Shown here piece after piece: positions 17,241-28,154 of a DNA stretch of 64,000 nucleotides; within the stretch, counting starts at the first letter, position 1; each line of letters starts with the position of its first letter. The position numbers and the translations under genes are program-made. The stretch lies in contig NZ_JAEHOQ010000007.1 in the NCBI RefSeq assembly GCF_016239305.1, forward strand, positions 1 to 64,000. The letters are read 5' to 3'. The notes beneath the pieces were generated by a model. That model was given only the letters and a program-made list of their open reading frames with translations. It was not told where the DNA came from and did not search any database. The DNA comes from Proteus vulgaris (GTDB taxonomy: Bacteria > Pseudomonadota > Gammaproteobacteria > Enterobacterales > Enterobacteriaceae).

Positions 17241-17939
17241 ATGTCAGAAACTCATCAGAAGACGACTCGTGGTGAACTAGCAAAACGACAATTATTGGAA
17301 GCGGCATGTGAGATCTTTGGTAAAAATGGCCCTGATGCCGCCACCACACGCCAAATTGCACAAGCTGCTCAACAAAATATTGCCGCTATCGCTTATTATT
17401 TTGGTTCTAAAGAAGGGTTGTATCTCGCCGTTGCACAGCATATTGCTGATCTTATCCGCCTTGATTTTGAACCTACTGTTGCCATTCTTGACGAATTTCT
17501 TGAGCGACCCAATCCCACAGAGCATCTACCATTGCTACAAACGCTGATCACAGATAGCTTTTTACAATATGCTCAACTGGTACTTGATAAAGCCAATATT
17601 CATCTCAGTCGTATTATGGCAAGAGAACAGCTTGTTCCTACCGAAGCATATTCCCTTATCCACCAGCAAGCGTTATCACCACTTTTAACACGAGTAAATA
17701 AATTATTAGCTATCTATATTGGTTTAGATCCCACACTTCCGACGACAATGCTACACACTCACGCTATTTTAGGAGAAGTGCTATCATTTCGCTTAGTGAG
17801 GGAAACTATTCTAAGACAAACGGGATGGGATAGAATTGGCAAGAATGAGTATCAAATCATTTCCAATACTTTAAAAACGCATATTACGTTATTACTCAAT
17901 GGATTAAGAGAGATTTACACTCACCCACATCATGCATAA
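17241..17939 (+). CDS. cecR: TetR-family regulator CecR
   Basis: 232 residues, N-terminal TetR helix-turn-helix (about 10-60; [30 protein letters not shown]) and a DUF1956-type C-terminal ligand domain with the family segment REQL.PTEAY. In E. coli CecR (YbiH) controls ybhGFSR and rhlE and affects cefoperazone and chloramphenicol sensitivity. The layout is the same here: divergent from rhlE and 11 bases before ybhG. Confidence 0.92.
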   Translation: MSETHQKTTRGELAKRQLLEAACEIFGKNGPDAATTRQIAQAAQQNIAAIAYYFGSKEGLYLAVAQHIADLIRLDFEPTVAILDEFLERPNPTEHLPLLQTLITDSFLQYAQLVLDKANIHLSRIMAREQLVPTEAYSLIHQQALSPLLTRVNKLLAIYIGLDPTLPTTMLHTHAILGEVLSFRLVRETILRQTGWDRIGKNEYQIISNTLKTHITLLLNGLREIYTHPHHA

Positions 17940-17950
17940 ATAGAGTTATT

Positions 17951-18937
17951 ATGAAAACTAAAAAAATCAGTTTCTTTATCATCTTAATGATTATTATCGG
18001 TGTTATTGCAGGTATCTATTATTACGAAGAAAACAAAGAGTCTGAATTAGTACTCTATGGTAATGTCGATATACGTACTGTTAATCTGAGTTTTCGTGTT
18101 GCAGGGAAATTAGATTCATTACTCGTTGATGAAGGTGCCCCCGTCAAACAAGGGCAATTGTTAGGAAAGCTTGATGATGCCCCCTATCGTAATGCACTCA
18201 ATAAAGCTTATGGTGAGCGTGATAGTGCTATTGCTGCATTAGCGTTAATGGAAGCGGGCTATCGCAGTGAAGAAATTGCACAAGCCCAATCTGACGTGTC
18301 ATTAAAACAAGCGGCTTGGCAATATGCCGACAATTTTTATAAACGTCAGCAAGATTTGGCTAATCGTAACGTTATTTCAGTCAATGACTTAGACAGTGCA
18401 AGAAATAATCGTAATCAAGCAGCCGCGGCCTTAAAAGCAGCCCAAGATAAATTAAATCAATATCGAAATGGTTATCGAAAAGAAGATATTGATGCAGCTA
18501 AAGGGCAAGTTATGCAGGCAAAAGCCGCCGTTGCTCAAGCGGAGTTAAACCTTCAAGACACACAGTTAATCTCACCTTCACAAGGTACAGTATTAACAAG
18601 GGCCGTTGAACCTGGCACTATTTTATCTGCTGGTAATCCTGTATTTACGGTGTCTTTAACTAACCCTGTTTGGGTTAGAGCGTATATTAGTGAAACCCAC
18701 TTAAGTGAAGCAATTCCTAATCGAGAAGTCTATCTCTACACTGATGGACGTAAAGATAAGCCTTATCATGGCACTATCGGTTTTGTTTCACCGACAGCAG
18801 AATTTACACCAAAGAGTGTCGAAACACCGGAATTAAGAACTGACTTAGTTTATCGACTCCGAGTTGTTGTGACGGATGCGGATAACGCATTACGCCAAGG
18901 GATGCCCGTGACTTTAAAATTTGCACCCACTCATTAA
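17951..18937 (+). CDS. ybhG: Membrane fusion protein YbhG (HlyD family)
   Basis: 328-residue periplasmic adaptor of the YbhGFSR exporter. An N-terminal membrane anchor (about 6-24) precedes a lipoyl half-motif ([25 protein letters not shown]), an Ala/Gln-rich coiled-coil hairpin (about 85-195) and a beta-barrel domain. It would link the inner-membrane ABC pump to an outer-membrane channel. It ends 12 bases before the ybhF start. Confidence 0.93.
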   Translation: MKTKKISFFIILMIIIGVIAGIYYYEENKESELVLYGNVDIRTVNLSFRVAGKLDSLLVDEGAPVKQGQLLGKLDDAPYRNALNKAYGERDSAIAALALMEAGYRSEEIAQAQSDVSLKQAAWQYADNFYKRQQDLANRNVISVNDLDSARNNRNQAAAALKAAQDKLNQYRNGYRKEDIDAAKGQVMQAKAAVAQAELNLQDTQLISPSQGTVLTRAVEPGTILSAGNPVFTVSLTNPVWVRAYISETHLSEAIPNREVYLYTDGRKDKPYHGTIGFVSPTAEFTPKSVETPELRTDLVYRLRVVVTDADNALRQGMPVTLKFAPTH

Positions 18938-18949
18938 GTGGGAGGCGAA

Positions 18950-20719
18950 ATGGAACACACTGATTACACTATCGAACTACAAGGTGTTGAAAAACGCTTT
19001 ACCGGACTAGAAAGCCCGGCGGTTTCTGCATTAACAGCCACCATTACTGGTGGCTCTGTCACGGGTTTAGTCGGCCCAGATGGTGCGGGTAAAACAACAT
19101 TAATTCGTATGCTTGCGGGGCTATTAAAACCAGATGCAGGTGATATTCGTATTTTAGGAATGGATCCGCAAAAACAAAGCGTGGATGTCCGAGCTATTCT
19201 TGGCTATATGCCTCAAAAATTTGGCCTCTATGAAGATTTAACGGTGTTAGAAAACCTTAATCTTTATGCTGATTTAAAAAATGTCATTGGTGAAGAGCGC
19301 AAAAAAGTTTACCAACAGTTGCTCTCTTTTACCGATCTTACACGCTTCACCTCTCGCCTTGCGGGTAATCTTTCAGGAGGGATGAAACAAAAACTGGGGT
19401 TGGCTTGTACTTTATTAGGTAACCCTAAAGTCTTACTACTTGATGAGCCAGGGGTCGGCGTTGATCCCATTGCACGTCGTGAGCTTTGGCAAATGGTACA
19501 TGCCTTAGCCAGTGATGGTATGTTGATACTGTGGAGTACCTCTTATCTTGATGAAGCAGAGCAATGTAAAAACATTCTCTTACTTAACAAGGGGGAGTTA
19601 CTTTATAGTGGTATTCCGCAAGATTTAACAGCGAAAATGGCAGGTCGTTCTTTTCTACTTGATGTTGAAGGCCATCAGCGAAGAAAAGTATTACAACAAG
19701 CCATTATTCAACCTCAAGTGACAGATGGTGTTATTCAAGGACAATCTGTCCGTTTGATATTGAAAAAGCAAAGCAATCAATCCGAATTACTCAATGCCTT
19801 GGGTAAACCTGATGCTAAACTTATTCCAGCCACACCACGCTTTGAAGATGCTTTTATTGATTTATTAGGAGGAGGCCCTTCTCATAAATCTGAATTAGCT
19901 GAAATTATGCCTCAAATTCCTCCTGCACCCAATGAAACCGTTATTGAAGCACAGCAACTAACCAAAATGTTTGGTCAATTTGCGGCAACCGATCACGTTG
20001 ATTTTCAAGTTAAACGAGGTGAAATATTTGGTTTATTGGGACCTAACGGTGCAGGCAAATCGACGACATTTAAGATGATGTGTGGCTTATTAGTTCCCAC
20101 CAGTGGTAAAGCGCTGGTATTAGGTATGGACTTAAAAGAGAGCTCTGGTAAAGCACGTCAACATTTAGGTTATATGGCACAAAAATTCTCACTTTATGGC
20201 AATCTTAAAGTGGGACAAAACTTAAAATTCTTCTCTGGTGTTTATGGTCTGCATGGCAAACAACAGCGATATAAAATCAACGATATGATAACAGCCTTTG
20301 GTTTACAGTCGATGGTAAACCAAATCACTGAAACCTTGCCTTTAGGTTATAAACAACGCCTTGCCCTCGCGTGTTCATTAATGCACGAACCCGATATTCT
20401 CTTTTTAGATGAACCCACATCAGGCGTTGATCCTTTAACACGACGAGAGTTTTGGTTACATATTAATGGCATGGTTGATAAGGGAGTAACTGTAATGGTG
20501 ACCACTCACTTTATGGACGAAGCAGAATATTGTGATCGTATTGGTTTGGTTTATCGCGGAAAAATCATTGCTGCCGGAGAGCCTGATTCACTCAAAAAAA
20601 TGGTTGCCAGCGACGATAACCCAACGCCTTCAATGGAAGATGCTTTTATAGGTTTAGTGTTGGATTACGATAAAAAACTTGAACGTGAAAATAATAAAGG
20701 GAGCGAAAAACATGCGTAA
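18950..20719 (+). CDS. ybhF: ABC exporter ATP-binding protein YbhF (two ATPase domains)
   Basis: 589 residues with two fused ABC ATPase domains. Walker A motifs are GPDGAGKTT (about 42-50) and GPNGAGKST (about 362-370); signatures are NLSGGMKQK in the first domain and a degenerate LPLGYKQR in the second, as in E. coli. Start ATG 18950 is preferred to GTG 18938 because GGAGG lies four bases upstream. The end overlaps ybhS by eight bases, indicating translational coupling. Confidence 0.93.
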   Translation: MEHTDYTIELQGVEKRFTGLESPAVSALTATITGGSVTGLVGPDGAGKTTLIRMLAGLLKPDAGDIRILGMDPQKQSVDVRAILGYMPQKFGLYEDLTVLENLNLYADLKNVIGEERKKVYQQLLSFTDLTRFTSRLAGNLSGGMKQKLGLACTLLGNPKVLLLDEPGVGVDPIARRELWQMVHALASDGMLILWSTSYLDEAEQCKNILLLNKGELLYSGIPQDLTAKMAGRSFLLDVEGHQRRKVLQQAIIQPQVTDGVIQGQSVRLILKKQSNQSELLNALGKPDAKLIPATPRFEDAFIDLLGGGPSHKSELAEIMPQIPPAPNETVIEAQQLTKMFGQFAATDHVDFQVKRGEIFGLLGPNGAGKSTTFKMMCGLLVPTSGKALVLGMDLKESSGKARQHLGYMAQKFSLYGNLKVGQNLKFFSGVYGLHGKQQRYKINDMITAFGLQSMVNQITETLPLGYKQRLALACSLMHEPDILFLDEPTSGVDPLTRREFWLHINGMVDKGVTVMVTTHFMDEAEYCDRIGLVYRGKIIAAGEPDSLKKMVASDDNPTPSMEDAFIGLVLDYDKKLERENNKGSEKHA

Positions 20720-21863
20720 TTCAGCTCAATCCTCTCATGATCGTTTTTCTTGGCGACGTTTGTTCGCGCTATGCTTAAAAGAAACAAAACAGATCACCCG
20801 TGATCCCAGTAGCGCCCTCATCGCTTTTGTGATCCCCCTAACCTTATTGTTTATTTTTGGCTACGGCATTAACTTGGACTCAAGTAAATTAAATATTGGT
20901 ATTTTGACTAATCAACAAAGCCAACCTGCACAAGAACTCGTTTACACCTTTACAAATTCACCTTATATCAACGCAACCATTAGCGATAATCGTCAATTAT
21001 TGATTGATAAAATGCAAGCGGGGCAAATTCGGGGCATTGTGGTTATTCCTGTGAATTTTGCTGAATTGCTGACCCGCCAAGATACCCTAGCGCCAATTCA
21101 GGTGATAACCGATGGCAGTGAGCCTAACACGGCAAACTTTGTACAAGCTTATACCAAAGGGGTTTGGCAAATCTGGTTACAACAACAAGCCATCAGCAAG
21201 GGTATTGATACTACACCATTAATTGAAATAGAACCTCGCTATTGGTTTAACCCCGCGGCAATTAGTCAGCACTATATTATTCCGGGTGCCGTTACTATTA
21301 TTATTACCGTCGTGGGTGCAATTCTTACTTCGTTAGTGATAGCTCGTGAATGGGAACGTGGCACGATGGAAGCTCTACTTTCAACTCAAATCACACGTAC
21401 CGAACTCTTACTTTCAAAACTTATTCCTTACCAAGTTTTAGGCAGTTTTGTCATGGTACTTTGCATGGTGGTAACAGTCTTTATACTCGGTGTACCTTAT
21501 CGAGGATCACTGTGGATTTTAGGGGGGATCACTTCGCTCTTTTTAGCCACCGCATTAGGAATGGGACTACTTATTTCAACATTGACGCGCAATCAATTTA
21601 ATGCCGCCATGATTGCCCTAAATGCTGCCTTTTTACCCGCGATTATGTTGTCAGGTTTTGTGTTTGAAATTGATAGCATGCCATTTTTTATTCAAGTGGT
21701 AACTTATTTCATTCCTGCACGTTATTTTGTCAGTAGCTTACAAACGCTATTTTTAGCGGGCGATATTCCATTGATATTAATATTAGATATGTGGTTGCTA
21801 ATCGTTTCTGCCCTATTTTTTATTGGATTAACGGCATTAGCAACACGACGTCGATTAGATTAA
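20712..21863 (+). CDS. ybhS: ABC exporter permease YbhS
   Basis: 383-residue ABC-2 permease with an N-terminal membrane segment, a large periplasmic loop (about 50-185) and five more C-terminal segments. [26 protein letters not shown] is the family's cytoplasmic motif region. The GGGAG ribosome site lies inside ybhF. It probably pairs with YbhR to form the channel. Confidence 0.93.
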   Translation: MRNSAQSSHDRFSWRRLFALCLKETKQITRDPSSALIAFVIPLTLLFIFGYGINLDSSKLNIGILTNQQSQPAQELVYTFTNSPYINATISDNRQLLIDKMQAGQIRGIVVIPVNFAELLTRQDTLAPIQVITDGSEPNTANFVQAYTKGVWQIWLQQQAISKGIDTTPLIEIEPRYWFNPAAISQHYIIPGAVTIIITVVGAILTSLVIAREWERGTMEALLSTQITRTELLLSKLIPYQVLGSFVMVLCMVVTVFILGVPYRGSLWILGGITSLFLATALGMGLLISTLTRNQFNAAMIALNAAFLPAIMLSGFVFEIDSMPFFIQVVTYFIPARYFVSSLQTLFLAGDIPLILILDMWLLIVSALFFIGLTALATRRRLD

Positions 21864-21876
21864 AGGGAGAGTATTT

Positions 21877-22986
21877 ATGTTTTATCGTCTTCTCACCCTA
21901 ATAATGAAAGAACTACAGTCATTATTACAAGAGCCTCAGACTCGTATTATTTTGATAATGCCTGTTATCTTTCAGATGATCTTATTTCCTTTTGCCGCAA
22001 CATTAGATGTTACCAATGCCTCTATCGCAATTTTTGATGAAGATAATGGTAAACAATCCATTGAGTTAACCCAACGTATTGCCAAAGCTAGTGCCTTTTC
22101 TCAAACATTATTACTGAAAAATGAACATGAAATAAAAGAGACTATTGATAATCGTAAAGCACTTTTATTAGTTCGATTTCCACAAAACTTTAGTGCTAAT
22201 TTAGAAAACCAAATCCCTGTTAAATTGCAATTAATCTTAGATGGACGAAATTCTAACAGTGCGCAAATTGCGGCCAATTATGTACAACAAATCGTACAAA
22301 ATTATCAAACTGAATTAGCAGGACATAAACCTTCTTTACTGAATAAAACAGAACTTGTTGTTCGTAATTGGTATAACCCTAATTTAAATTATAAATGGTT
22401 TATTGTACCCTCATTAGTAGCGTTGATTATCACCATTGGGGTGATGATAGTCACTTCGCTTTCTGTTGCTAGAGAGCGAGAACAAGGTACCTTAGATCAA
22501 TTATTAGTTTCCCCTCTATCAACATGGCAAATTTTTGTGGGTAAGGCAGTTCCGGCCATGGTTGTTGCCGCCATTCAAGGTTCTATTGTATTGATTATTG
22601 GGATATTTGGTTATCAAATACCCTTTTCAGGCTCACTATTACTGTTTTATTTTACCATGCTAATTTATGGTTTATCGCTGGTGGGTTTTGGCTTATTAAT
22701 ATCGGCATTAAGTTCAACACAACAACAGGCTTTTATTGGTGTCTTCGTGTTTATGATGCCTGCCGTTTTATTATCAGGTTATATTTCGCCCGTAGAAAAC
22801 ATGCCTGTTTGGCTACAACATGCGACTTGGATAAACCCAATTCGTCATTTTACCGATATTACAAAACAGATTTACCTTAAAAATGCTGATATCACAGTGA
22901 TATGGCACAGTTTATGGCCTTTATTAGTGATTACAGCAGGGACAGGCTCCTTTGCGTATTATCTTTTCCAGCGAAAGATTGCTTAA
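21877..22986 (+). CDS. ybhR: ABC exporter permease YbhR
   Basis: 369-residue ABC-2 permease with the same topology as YbhS and the matching motif [26 protein letters not shown]. It begins 13 bases after ybhS with an AGGGAGAG site. The cecR-ybhGFSR order is identical to E. coli, and a VOC-domain gene follows in the same operon. Confidence 0.93.
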   Translation: MFYRLLTLIMKELQSLLQEPQTRIILIMPVIFQMILFPFAATLDVTNASIAIFDEDNGKQSIELTQRIAKASAFSQTLLLKNEHEIKETIDNRKALLLVRFPQNFSANLENQIPVKLQLILDGRNSNSAQIAANYVQQIVQNYQTELAGHKPSLLNKTELVVRNWYNPNLNYKWFIVPSLVALIITIGVMIVTSLSVAREREQGTLDQLLVSPLSTWQIFVGKAVPAMVVAAIQGSIVLIIGIFGYQIPFSGSLLLFYFTMLIYGLSLVGFGLLISALSSTQQQAFIGVFVFMMPAVLLSGYISPVENMPVWLQHATWINPIRHFTDITKQIYLKNADITVIWHSLWPLLVITAGTGSFAYYLFQRKIA

Positions 22987-23015
22987 AACAAGAGTCATTA
23001 ATTAGAGGAACTTTT

Positions 23016-23456
23016 ATGCCCCCTTTTATTTCTGGTATCAACACTCTCTTTGTTGCGGGTTTTGGCCCTATTACCCACGATAATGAACAAAGCCAAGAAT
23101 TTTATAAAGAAGTGCTTAATCTGCCGTTAAAATCAATGGAAGGTAATGGTGATTATTTATCAACATCAGAAAGCGAATTAGACGGTGTTAAACATTTTGC
23201 ACTGTGGCCTTTAGAGCAGGTGGCAATGTCTTGCTTTGGTGATAATAAATGGGCTGACTCCCTACCAATACCACAATACTGGGTTGAATTTGAGGTGGAG
23301 GATATTGATAGTGCAACTCAAACTCTAAAACAAAAAGGCTACCAATTGCTGGTTGATAATCGAATTGAACCCTGGGGACAAACAGTCACTCGCTTATTAA
23401 GTCCTGAAGGTGCTTTAGTCGGTTTAACTATTACACCTTGGTTGCGAGATAACTAA
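23016..23456 (+). CDS. VOC/glyoxalase-fold protein
   Basis: 146-residue protein of the vicinal-oxygen-chelate fold: betaalpha-betabetabeta units with FYKEVLNLPL and a C-terminal GQTVTRLLSPEGALVGLT that fits glyoxalase/bleomycin-resistance-like proteins. The substrate is unknown. The frame opens inside ybhR, but ATG 23016 has GAGGAA upstream. It sits 29 bases after ybhR and before a strong terminator, so it is probably co-transcribed with the exporter; E. coli has no such gene there. Confidence 0.8.
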   Translation: MPPFISGINTLFVAGFGPITHDNEQSQEFYKEVLNLPLKSMEGNGDYLSTSESELDGVKHFALWPLEQVAMSCFGDNKWADSLPIPQYWVEFEVEDIDSATQTLKQKGYQLLVDNRIEPWGQTVTRLLSPEGALVGLTITPWLRDN

Positions 23457-23512
23457 ACTTCATTTTATCTCAATTGTATATAACAAAAAAATCTCTTAAT
23501 AAAAGCACAAAA

Positions 23513-23543
23513 AAATCCCACAACTTATAAAGTTATGGGATTT
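23513..23543. terminator. Bidirectional terminator between the VOC gene and ybhL
   Basis: AAATCCCACAAC (23513-23524) pairs with GTTATGGGATTT (23532-23543), one G-U type mismatch, T run after. Confidence 0.8.
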
Positions 23544-23592
23544 ATTTTTTATGCTGTTTTTAAACTACGTTTATCCGCAAATATCATTAAAA

Positions 23593-24303
23593 TTAACGAC
23601 GGTCGCCTAAAATACGCAGTAACATTAAGAACAGGTTGATGAAATCTAAATAAAGCGTTAATGCACCCATAATTGAGTAACGACGCATATTTTCTTTATC
23701 TTCTTGGTTAATCTCATTACCCATATCTTTTAATTTTTGTGTGTCGTAAGCAGTTAAACCTGCGAAAATTAACACACCCGCGTAAGAGATAACCATGCTC
23801 ATCATTGAGCTTTGCATAAAGATATTAACGATAGAAGCAATAATGATACCGATAAGTCCCATAAACAGGAAGCTACCCATACCTGTTAAGCTACGCTTAG
23901 TCGTATAACCGTAAATGCTTAATGCGCCGAACATTGCTGCACAAATAAAGAATGTACTCGCAATTGAAGATGCGGTGTAAAGCAGTAATACGCTAGAGAT
24001 AGTCACACCCGTTAGCACGGAATAGAGCATAAATAATGAGGTTGCCATGGCACCACTCATTTTATGAACCATACCTGATAACACGAAAACTAACCCTAAT
24101 TGAGCAATGATCAGACCAAAGAAGACGATCTTGCTTGAGAAAATCATTGATAACAATGCTTCGCTTGATGCAACATAAAATGCAACAAACGCAGTTAATA
24201 ATAGACCTACAGTCATCCAACCATAAACCTGAGCCATAAAGGTTTGTAGGCCAGAACCTGTACGCTGTACGATTGAATCATTAGAACGTGAAAATCGATC
24301 CAT
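23593..24303 (-). CDS. ybhL: Bax-inhibitor-1 family membrane protein YbhL
   Basis: 236-residue protein with seven membrane segments of the BI-1/TMBIM family. QTFMAQVYGWMTVGLLLTAFVA, YGYTTKRSLTGMG and LTAYDTQKLK...ALTLYLDFINLFLMLLRI match E. coli YbhL. Its sits beside the moa operon as in E. coli. Its physiological role is not known; eukaryotic relatives are calcium leak channels. Confidence 0.93.
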   Translation of the reverse strand: MDRFSRSNDSIVQRTGSGLQTFMAQVYGWMTVGLLLTAFVAFYVASSEALLSMIFSSKIVFFGLIIAQLGLVFVLSGMVHKMSGAMATSLFMLYSVLTGVTISSVLLLYTASSIASTFFICAAMFGALSIYGYTTKRSLTGMGSFLFMGLIGIIIASIVNIFMQSSMMSMVISYAGVLIFAGLTAYDTQKLKDMGNEINQEDKENMRRYSIMGALTLYLDFINLFLMLLRILGDRR

Positions 24304-24497
24304 GATGATTACCCTTTAATCATAGTGATAACGTTAGGTTTAACGATAACGTTTATTTCAGTAAAGAGTCCATTATGGACTCATTAGAGTTTAATTTTAT
24401 CACACTGATTTTACATTTCCATGAAATAAACCGTATGAAATGTCATCAGAAAATAAATTTAGGTAAAGTAATGTAGCGTTTAATTAAGCGTAATGAT

Positions 24498-24959
24498 TTA
24501 TTCCCAACGCTCAGCTGAATCATAATCACTTTGGCGTGCATCGACCCATCTATTTTTATTTTCAGGAAGCCCTTCTTTTTTCCAAAATGGCGCGCGGGTT
24601 TTTAAGAAATCCATAATAAACTCAGCAGATTCGAACGCGCTATTACGATGAGAACTAGTGACACCCACAAACACTATCTCTTCACCGATATTCAATGTAC
24701 CTACTCGATGAATAACGCTTACACGTTGCAAAGGCCAACGTCCTCGCGCTTCACTGACAATGTCATTAAGCGCTTTTTCAGTCATACCTGGGTAATGTTC
24801 AAGCGTGAGCGTACTCACTTCATCACCTAAATTGTGATTACGTACTTTTCCCGTAAAGGTCACAACGGCACCATCACTGTCGCACTCTGATAGCCATTGA
24901 TATTCATCACCAACGTTAAAATTTTCGGTTTGTACTGAAATACGGGTTGATGCGCTCAT
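24498..24959 (-). CDS. moaE: Molybdopterin synthase large subunit MoaE
   Basis: 153 residues. With MoaD-thiocarboxylate it inserts two sulfurs into precursor Z to give molybdopterin. Family segments present: DGAVVTFTGKVR, LTLEHYPGMTEK, VIHRVGTLNIGEEIV and the Lys-rich APFWKKE. ATG 24959 is two bases from the moaD stop, and its AGGAGG ribosome site is formed by the last codons of moaD. A longer frame upstream lies wholly inside moaD and is not used. Confidence 0.95.
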   Translation of the reverse strand: MSASTRISVQTENFNVGDEYQWLSECDSDGAVVTFTGKVRNHNLGDEVSTLTLEHYPGMTEKALNDIVSEARGRWPLQRVSVIHRVGTLNIGEEIVFVGVTSSHRNSAFESAEFIMDFLKTRAPFWKKEGLPENKNRWVDARQSDYDSAERWE

Positions 24960-24960
24960 C

Positions 24961-25206
24961 TTATCCTCCTGTAACAGGTGGGAAAAAAGCGATTTCATCA
25001 CCATCGTTAATAACGTGAGAACCTTGAACAAAAGATTGGTTTACCGCAGAGAGCAACTTGCCATCTTCTAATGCGAGAGACCAGCGTTCACCTTTAGTAA
25101 TTAATGCATTACGTAAATCGTCTACTGTGTGGTATTCACAATCTAATTCGAGAGAATCAACACCGACTAATTCACGGACTTGAGCAAAGAAAAGAACTTT
25201 AATCAT
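24961..25206 (-). CDS. moaD: Molybdopterin synthase sulfur carrier MoaD
   Basis: 81-residue ubiquitin-like protein ending in VTGG, the Gly-Gly tail that MoeB adenylates and that carries the thiocarboxylate. [10 protein letters not shown] is the typical end. The start overlaps the moaC stop (ATGA), and the Gly-Gly codons double as the moaE ribosome site. Confidence 0.95.
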   Translation of the reverse strand: MIKVLFFAQVRELVGVDSLELDCEYHTVDDLRNALITKGERWSLALEDGKLLSAVNQSFVQGSHVINDGDEIAFFPPVTGG

Positions 25207-25682
25207 GCTTCCACCTTAAAGTGACCTGATTTACCACCTGTTTTTTCTAATAAACGTACAGGCCCTATCACCATATCTTTTTGAACGGCTTTACACATAT
25301 CATAAATCGTTAACGCAGCTACCGATGCCGCAGTTAATGCTTCCATCTCAACCCCTGTTTTACCGGTTAAACGGCAAACAGATTCAATGCGTACGCGATT
25401 AGATCCCGTGAGTGCTTCTAAACGCACTTCGACTTTAGTTAATAACAGCGGATGACATAATGGGATTAATTCCCATGTTCTTTTTGCTGCTTGAATACCT
25501 GCAATTCTTGCAGTCGCAAATACATCACCTTTATGGTGTTTACCTTCGGTGATCATGCTTAATGTTTCTGCTGACATTTCAACAAAGGCTTCAGCACGCG
25601 CTTCTCGCACTGTTTCAGCTTTAGCACTAACATCCACCATGTGAGCTTCACCGGCAGCATTAATATGAGTTAGTTGAGACAT
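25203..25682 (-). CDS. moaC: Cyclic pyranopterin monophosphate synthase MoaC
   Basis: 159 residues. Converts the MoaA product 3',8-cyclo-GTP to cyclic pyranopterin monophosphate. [33 protein letters not shown] and the GVEMEALTA segment hold the conserved active-site residues. ATG 25682 (AGGAG site) is taken; a TTG two codons earlier is unlikely. It follows moaA directly with no moaB between, unlike E. coli moaABCDE. Confidence 0.95.
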   Translation of the reverse strand: MSQLTHINAAGEAHMVDVSAKAETVREARAEAFVEMSAETLSMITEGKHHKGDVFATARIAGIQAAKRTWELIPLCHPLLLTKVEVRLEALTGSNRVRIESVCRLTGKTGVEMEALTAASVAALTIYDMCKAVQKDMVIGPVRLLEKTGGKSGHFKVEA

Positions 25683-25721
25683 GCACAACTCCTGAAATTA
25701 ACGAAATAACAGAGCGAAAAA

Positions 25722-26702
25722 CTACCCACCAATAACAGATAAGTTCGGTGTAATACCGCTATCACCTTGATGAAGAAAATGAGTTTCTCGTTTATGAAGA
25801 AGACCACCCTGAATACGTTGTTGTAATGCCTCTTGTTGACTATCGTCAGCAAGTAGGTCACGTAATGGAATACCATTTTCACCAAATAGACAAAGATGGA
25901 GATTACCAATAGCTGAAACGCGTAACCGGTTACAGGTTAGGCAGAAGTCTTTCTCATAAGGCATGATCAGACCAATTTCACCTTGATAATCAGGATGGGT
26001 AAATACTTGAGCAGGCCCGTCACTACGGGCGCGAGGAATTTGTAACCAACCTTCATTGAGTAAGCGCTGGCGAATAACTTCACCAGACAAATGAAAACGG
26101 TTGAAAATATCACTACCGTCACCTGTTTCCATTAATTCAATAAAGCGCAGCTGAATAGGCCTGTCTTTGATCCAATTAAGAAAATCAGGAAGGTTTTTGT
26201 CATTGACATTGCGCATCAACACAACGTTAACTTTGACTTTTTCGAACCCTGCGGTAAATGCAGCATCAATACCTTCCATTACTTGGCTAAATTTATCTTG
26301 TCCAGTAATAGCTTGGAATTGACGGGGATCGAGACTATCAACACTCACATTAATCGCACTTAATCCAGCATCACGCCATTGAGCAACATCACGCGCCATT
26401 CGATAACCATTTGTGGTCACTGCGATTTTTTTGATGGACGTATTTTCATTAATCGTTGCGATAATATCTGTAAAATCACGGCGCATTGTCGGCTCTCCAC
26501 CTGTTAAGCGGATTTTCTCTGTGCCGAGTGCAGCAAAAGATTGGGTGAGTCTGCCGATTTCATCTAATGAAAGAAATGATTTGTGCCCATTAGGCTTATA
26601 ACCATTAGGCAGGCAATAAGTACAACGGAAATTGCACACGTCTGTAATTGAAAGACGTAAATAGAAGAACTTGCGGGAAAACGCATCAACGAGTTGTTGC
26701 AT
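25722..26702 (-). CDS. moaA: GTP 3',8-cyclase MoaA
   Basis: 326-residue radical SAM enzyme, first step of molybdenum cofactor synthesis. The SAM-cluster motif CNFRCTYC is at 23-30, a second cluster motif [21 protein letters not shown] lies near 255-275, and the protein ends in the essential Gly-Gly. The leader carries a molybdenum-cofactor riboswitch, with a ModE box further upstream, so both cofactor and molybdate should control it. Confidence 0.96.
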   Translation of the reverse strand: MQQLVDAFSRKFFYLRLSITDVCNFRCTYCLPNGYKPNGHKSFLSLDEIGRLTQSFAALGTEKIRLTGGEPTMRRDFTDIIATINENTSIKKIAVTTNGYRMARDVAQWRDAGLSAINVSVDSLDPRQFQAITGQDKFSQVMEGIDAAFTAGFEKVKVNVVLMRNVNDKNLPDFLNWIKDRPIQLRFIELMETGDGSDIFNRFHLSGEVIRQRLLNEGWLQIPRARSDGPAQVFTHPDYQGEIGLIMPYEKDFCLTCNRLRVSAIGNLHLCLFGENGIPLRDLLADDSQQEALQQRIQGGLLHKRETHFLHQGDSGITPNLSVIGG

Positions 26703-26703
26703 A

Positions 26704-26825
26704 ATAACACCTTTCCAAATCGGGAGATGCAGACATTTCTACCTTGCACCCTGGTGACTTATTTCGTCACGGCCAGAACATCATATCTTGTCAACACATG
26801 ACTTAGACGTTAAGGCTAGGAGTTT
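26704..26825 (-). promoter_or_regulatory. Molybdenum cofactor (Moco) riboswitch in the moaA leader
   Basis: Read on the - strand, the leader contains GGCCGTGAC, GTCACCAGGGTGC, AGGTAGAAATG, TGCATCTCCCGA and TTGGAAAGGTGT directly before ATG 26702. These follow the E. coli moaA Moco RNA block by block (GGCCGTGAC, CCACCAGGGCG, AGGAAGAAATGAC, CCTCCCG, CTGGAAAGGTGTA). The last block holds the ribosome site, so control of translation is likely. The 5' limit is approximate. Confidence 0.88.
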
Positions 26826-26913
26826 ATCTTTACCTGTTTTTCACAGGTTTCTAATACCTATATATTTATTGTGGATTCTACCTGCTAATTATGTAAAAAG
26901 CGAATAATGTTTT

Positions 26914-26937
26914 CGTTATATAATTTAAAATACAACG
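26914..26937 (-). promoter_or_regulatory. ModE-molybdate box upstream of moaA
   Basis: CGTTATATA-N6-AATACAACG. The left half is perfect and the right half 7 of 9 against the ModE consensus CGNTATATA-N6-TATATAACG. It lies about 90 bases upstream of the riboswitch. In E. coli ModE activates the moa operon from such a site. Confidence 0.75.
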
Positions 26938-27097
26938 ACTTACAACACTTTAGTCATGCTAATAACATAAACAAAAACACTTTATTGGTTAAATATTAGC
27001 CTATCAAAAGTGAAATTAAATTAGGAATGTGATGAAATCACGTCGTGATCATAGGCTTAAAATTTAATTGTGATAAATTAGCGACAAATTTTTAAAG

Positions 27098-28051
27098 ATG
27101 AGTAGAACAAATATGCGAAATCGCACGCTAAGTGATTTAGATCGTGTTGTTGCCCTTGGTGGTGGTCATGGCCTTGGACGTGTGCTTTCAGCACTCTCCT
27201 ACTTAGGTTCTCGCCTTACTGGTATTGTCACAACAACAGACAATGGCGGTTCTACTGGCCGTATTCGCCAAGAAGAAGGTGGTATTGCGTGGGGTGATAT
27301 GCGCAATTGCATTAATCAGTTAATTACTGAGCCTTCGGTGGCTTCTGCAATGTTTGAATACCGTTTTTCAGGTACAGGTGAACTGGCTGGGCACAATTTA
27401 GGAAATTTAATGCTAAAGGCGTTAGATAACTTAAGTGTTCGACCTTTAGAAGCCATTAATCTTATTCGTGGATTATTAAGAGTCAATGCGCATCTTATTC
27501 CAATGTCTGAACAAGCTGTTGATCTGATGGCAATAGATGACCAAGGTAATGAGATTTATGGTGAAGTTAATGTTGATATTTTGCCTAAGATCCCACAAAA
27601 ACTTGATCTTTATCCTAAAGTACCAACAACGAGAGAAGCCATTGAAGCCATCGAGCAAGCTGATCTTATCTTAATTGGCCCTGGTAGCTTTTTTACCAGT
27701 TTAATGCCTTTATTATTATTACCAGAGCTTGCGCAAGCATTACGCCGTAGTAGTGCAACAACTATTTATATTGGTAATTTAGGCAAAGAATTAAGTCCTG
27801 CAGCCGCTAGTATGACGATGTCAGATAAAATCGCCATGATGGAAAACTATATCGGTTTACAAACAATAGATGCAGTGATTATTAGCCCCGAAACACAATA
27901 TGAATCGATGAAAGGACGATTAATTGTACAGGCTCAATTGGAAGCCAAAGATATTCCTTATCGTCACGATCGCCATCTATTAGGTAAAGCTATTGAGTTA
28001 ACACTGCAACAATTAGGGCAACGTAACGCATCAACTCAAACCGTTAAATAA
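27098..28051 (+). CDS. ybhK: YvcK/CofD-like protein YbhK
   Basis: 317 residues, 2-phospho-L-lactate transferase (CofD)-like fold of the gluconeogenesis factor YvcK family. [42 protein letters not shown] and [13 protein letters not shown] are the nucleotide-sugar-binding segments of the family. E. coli YbhK begins at the MRNRTL equivalent, ATG 27113, so the first five codons here may not be used. Divergent from moaA, as in E. coli. Its role is not defined in enterobacteria; in Bacillus it acts in cell envelope metabolism. Confidence 0.93.
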   Translation: MSRTNMRNRTLSDLDRVVALGGGHGLGRVLSALSYLGSRLTGIVTTTDNGGSTGRIRQEEGGIAWGDMRNCINQLITEPSVASAMFEYRFSGTGELAGHNLGNLMLKALDNLSVRPLEAINLIRGLLRVNAHLIPMSEQAVDLMAIDDQGNEIYGEVNVDILPKIPQKLDLYPKVPTTREAIEAIEQADLILIGPGSFFTSLMPLLLLPELAQALRRSSATTIYIGNLGKELSPAAASMTMSDKIAMMENYIGLQTIDAVIISPETQYESMKGRLIVQAQLEAKDIPYRHDRHLLGKAIELTLQQLGQRNASTQTVK

Positions 28052-28154
28052 AAATTAATTACCTAACTTCATTAAAAAACCGCATCTGCAATAAACAGTA
28101 AGTGCGGTTTTTGTTGATAAAAACGCAATATCGCTATTGGTTTTCAGCGCGTAA

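Noticed and set aside
22902-23015. Longer N-terminus for the VOC protein starting inside ybhR
   Set aside because: That part overlaps ybhR; ATG 23016 has a good ribosome site and begins the VOC fold.
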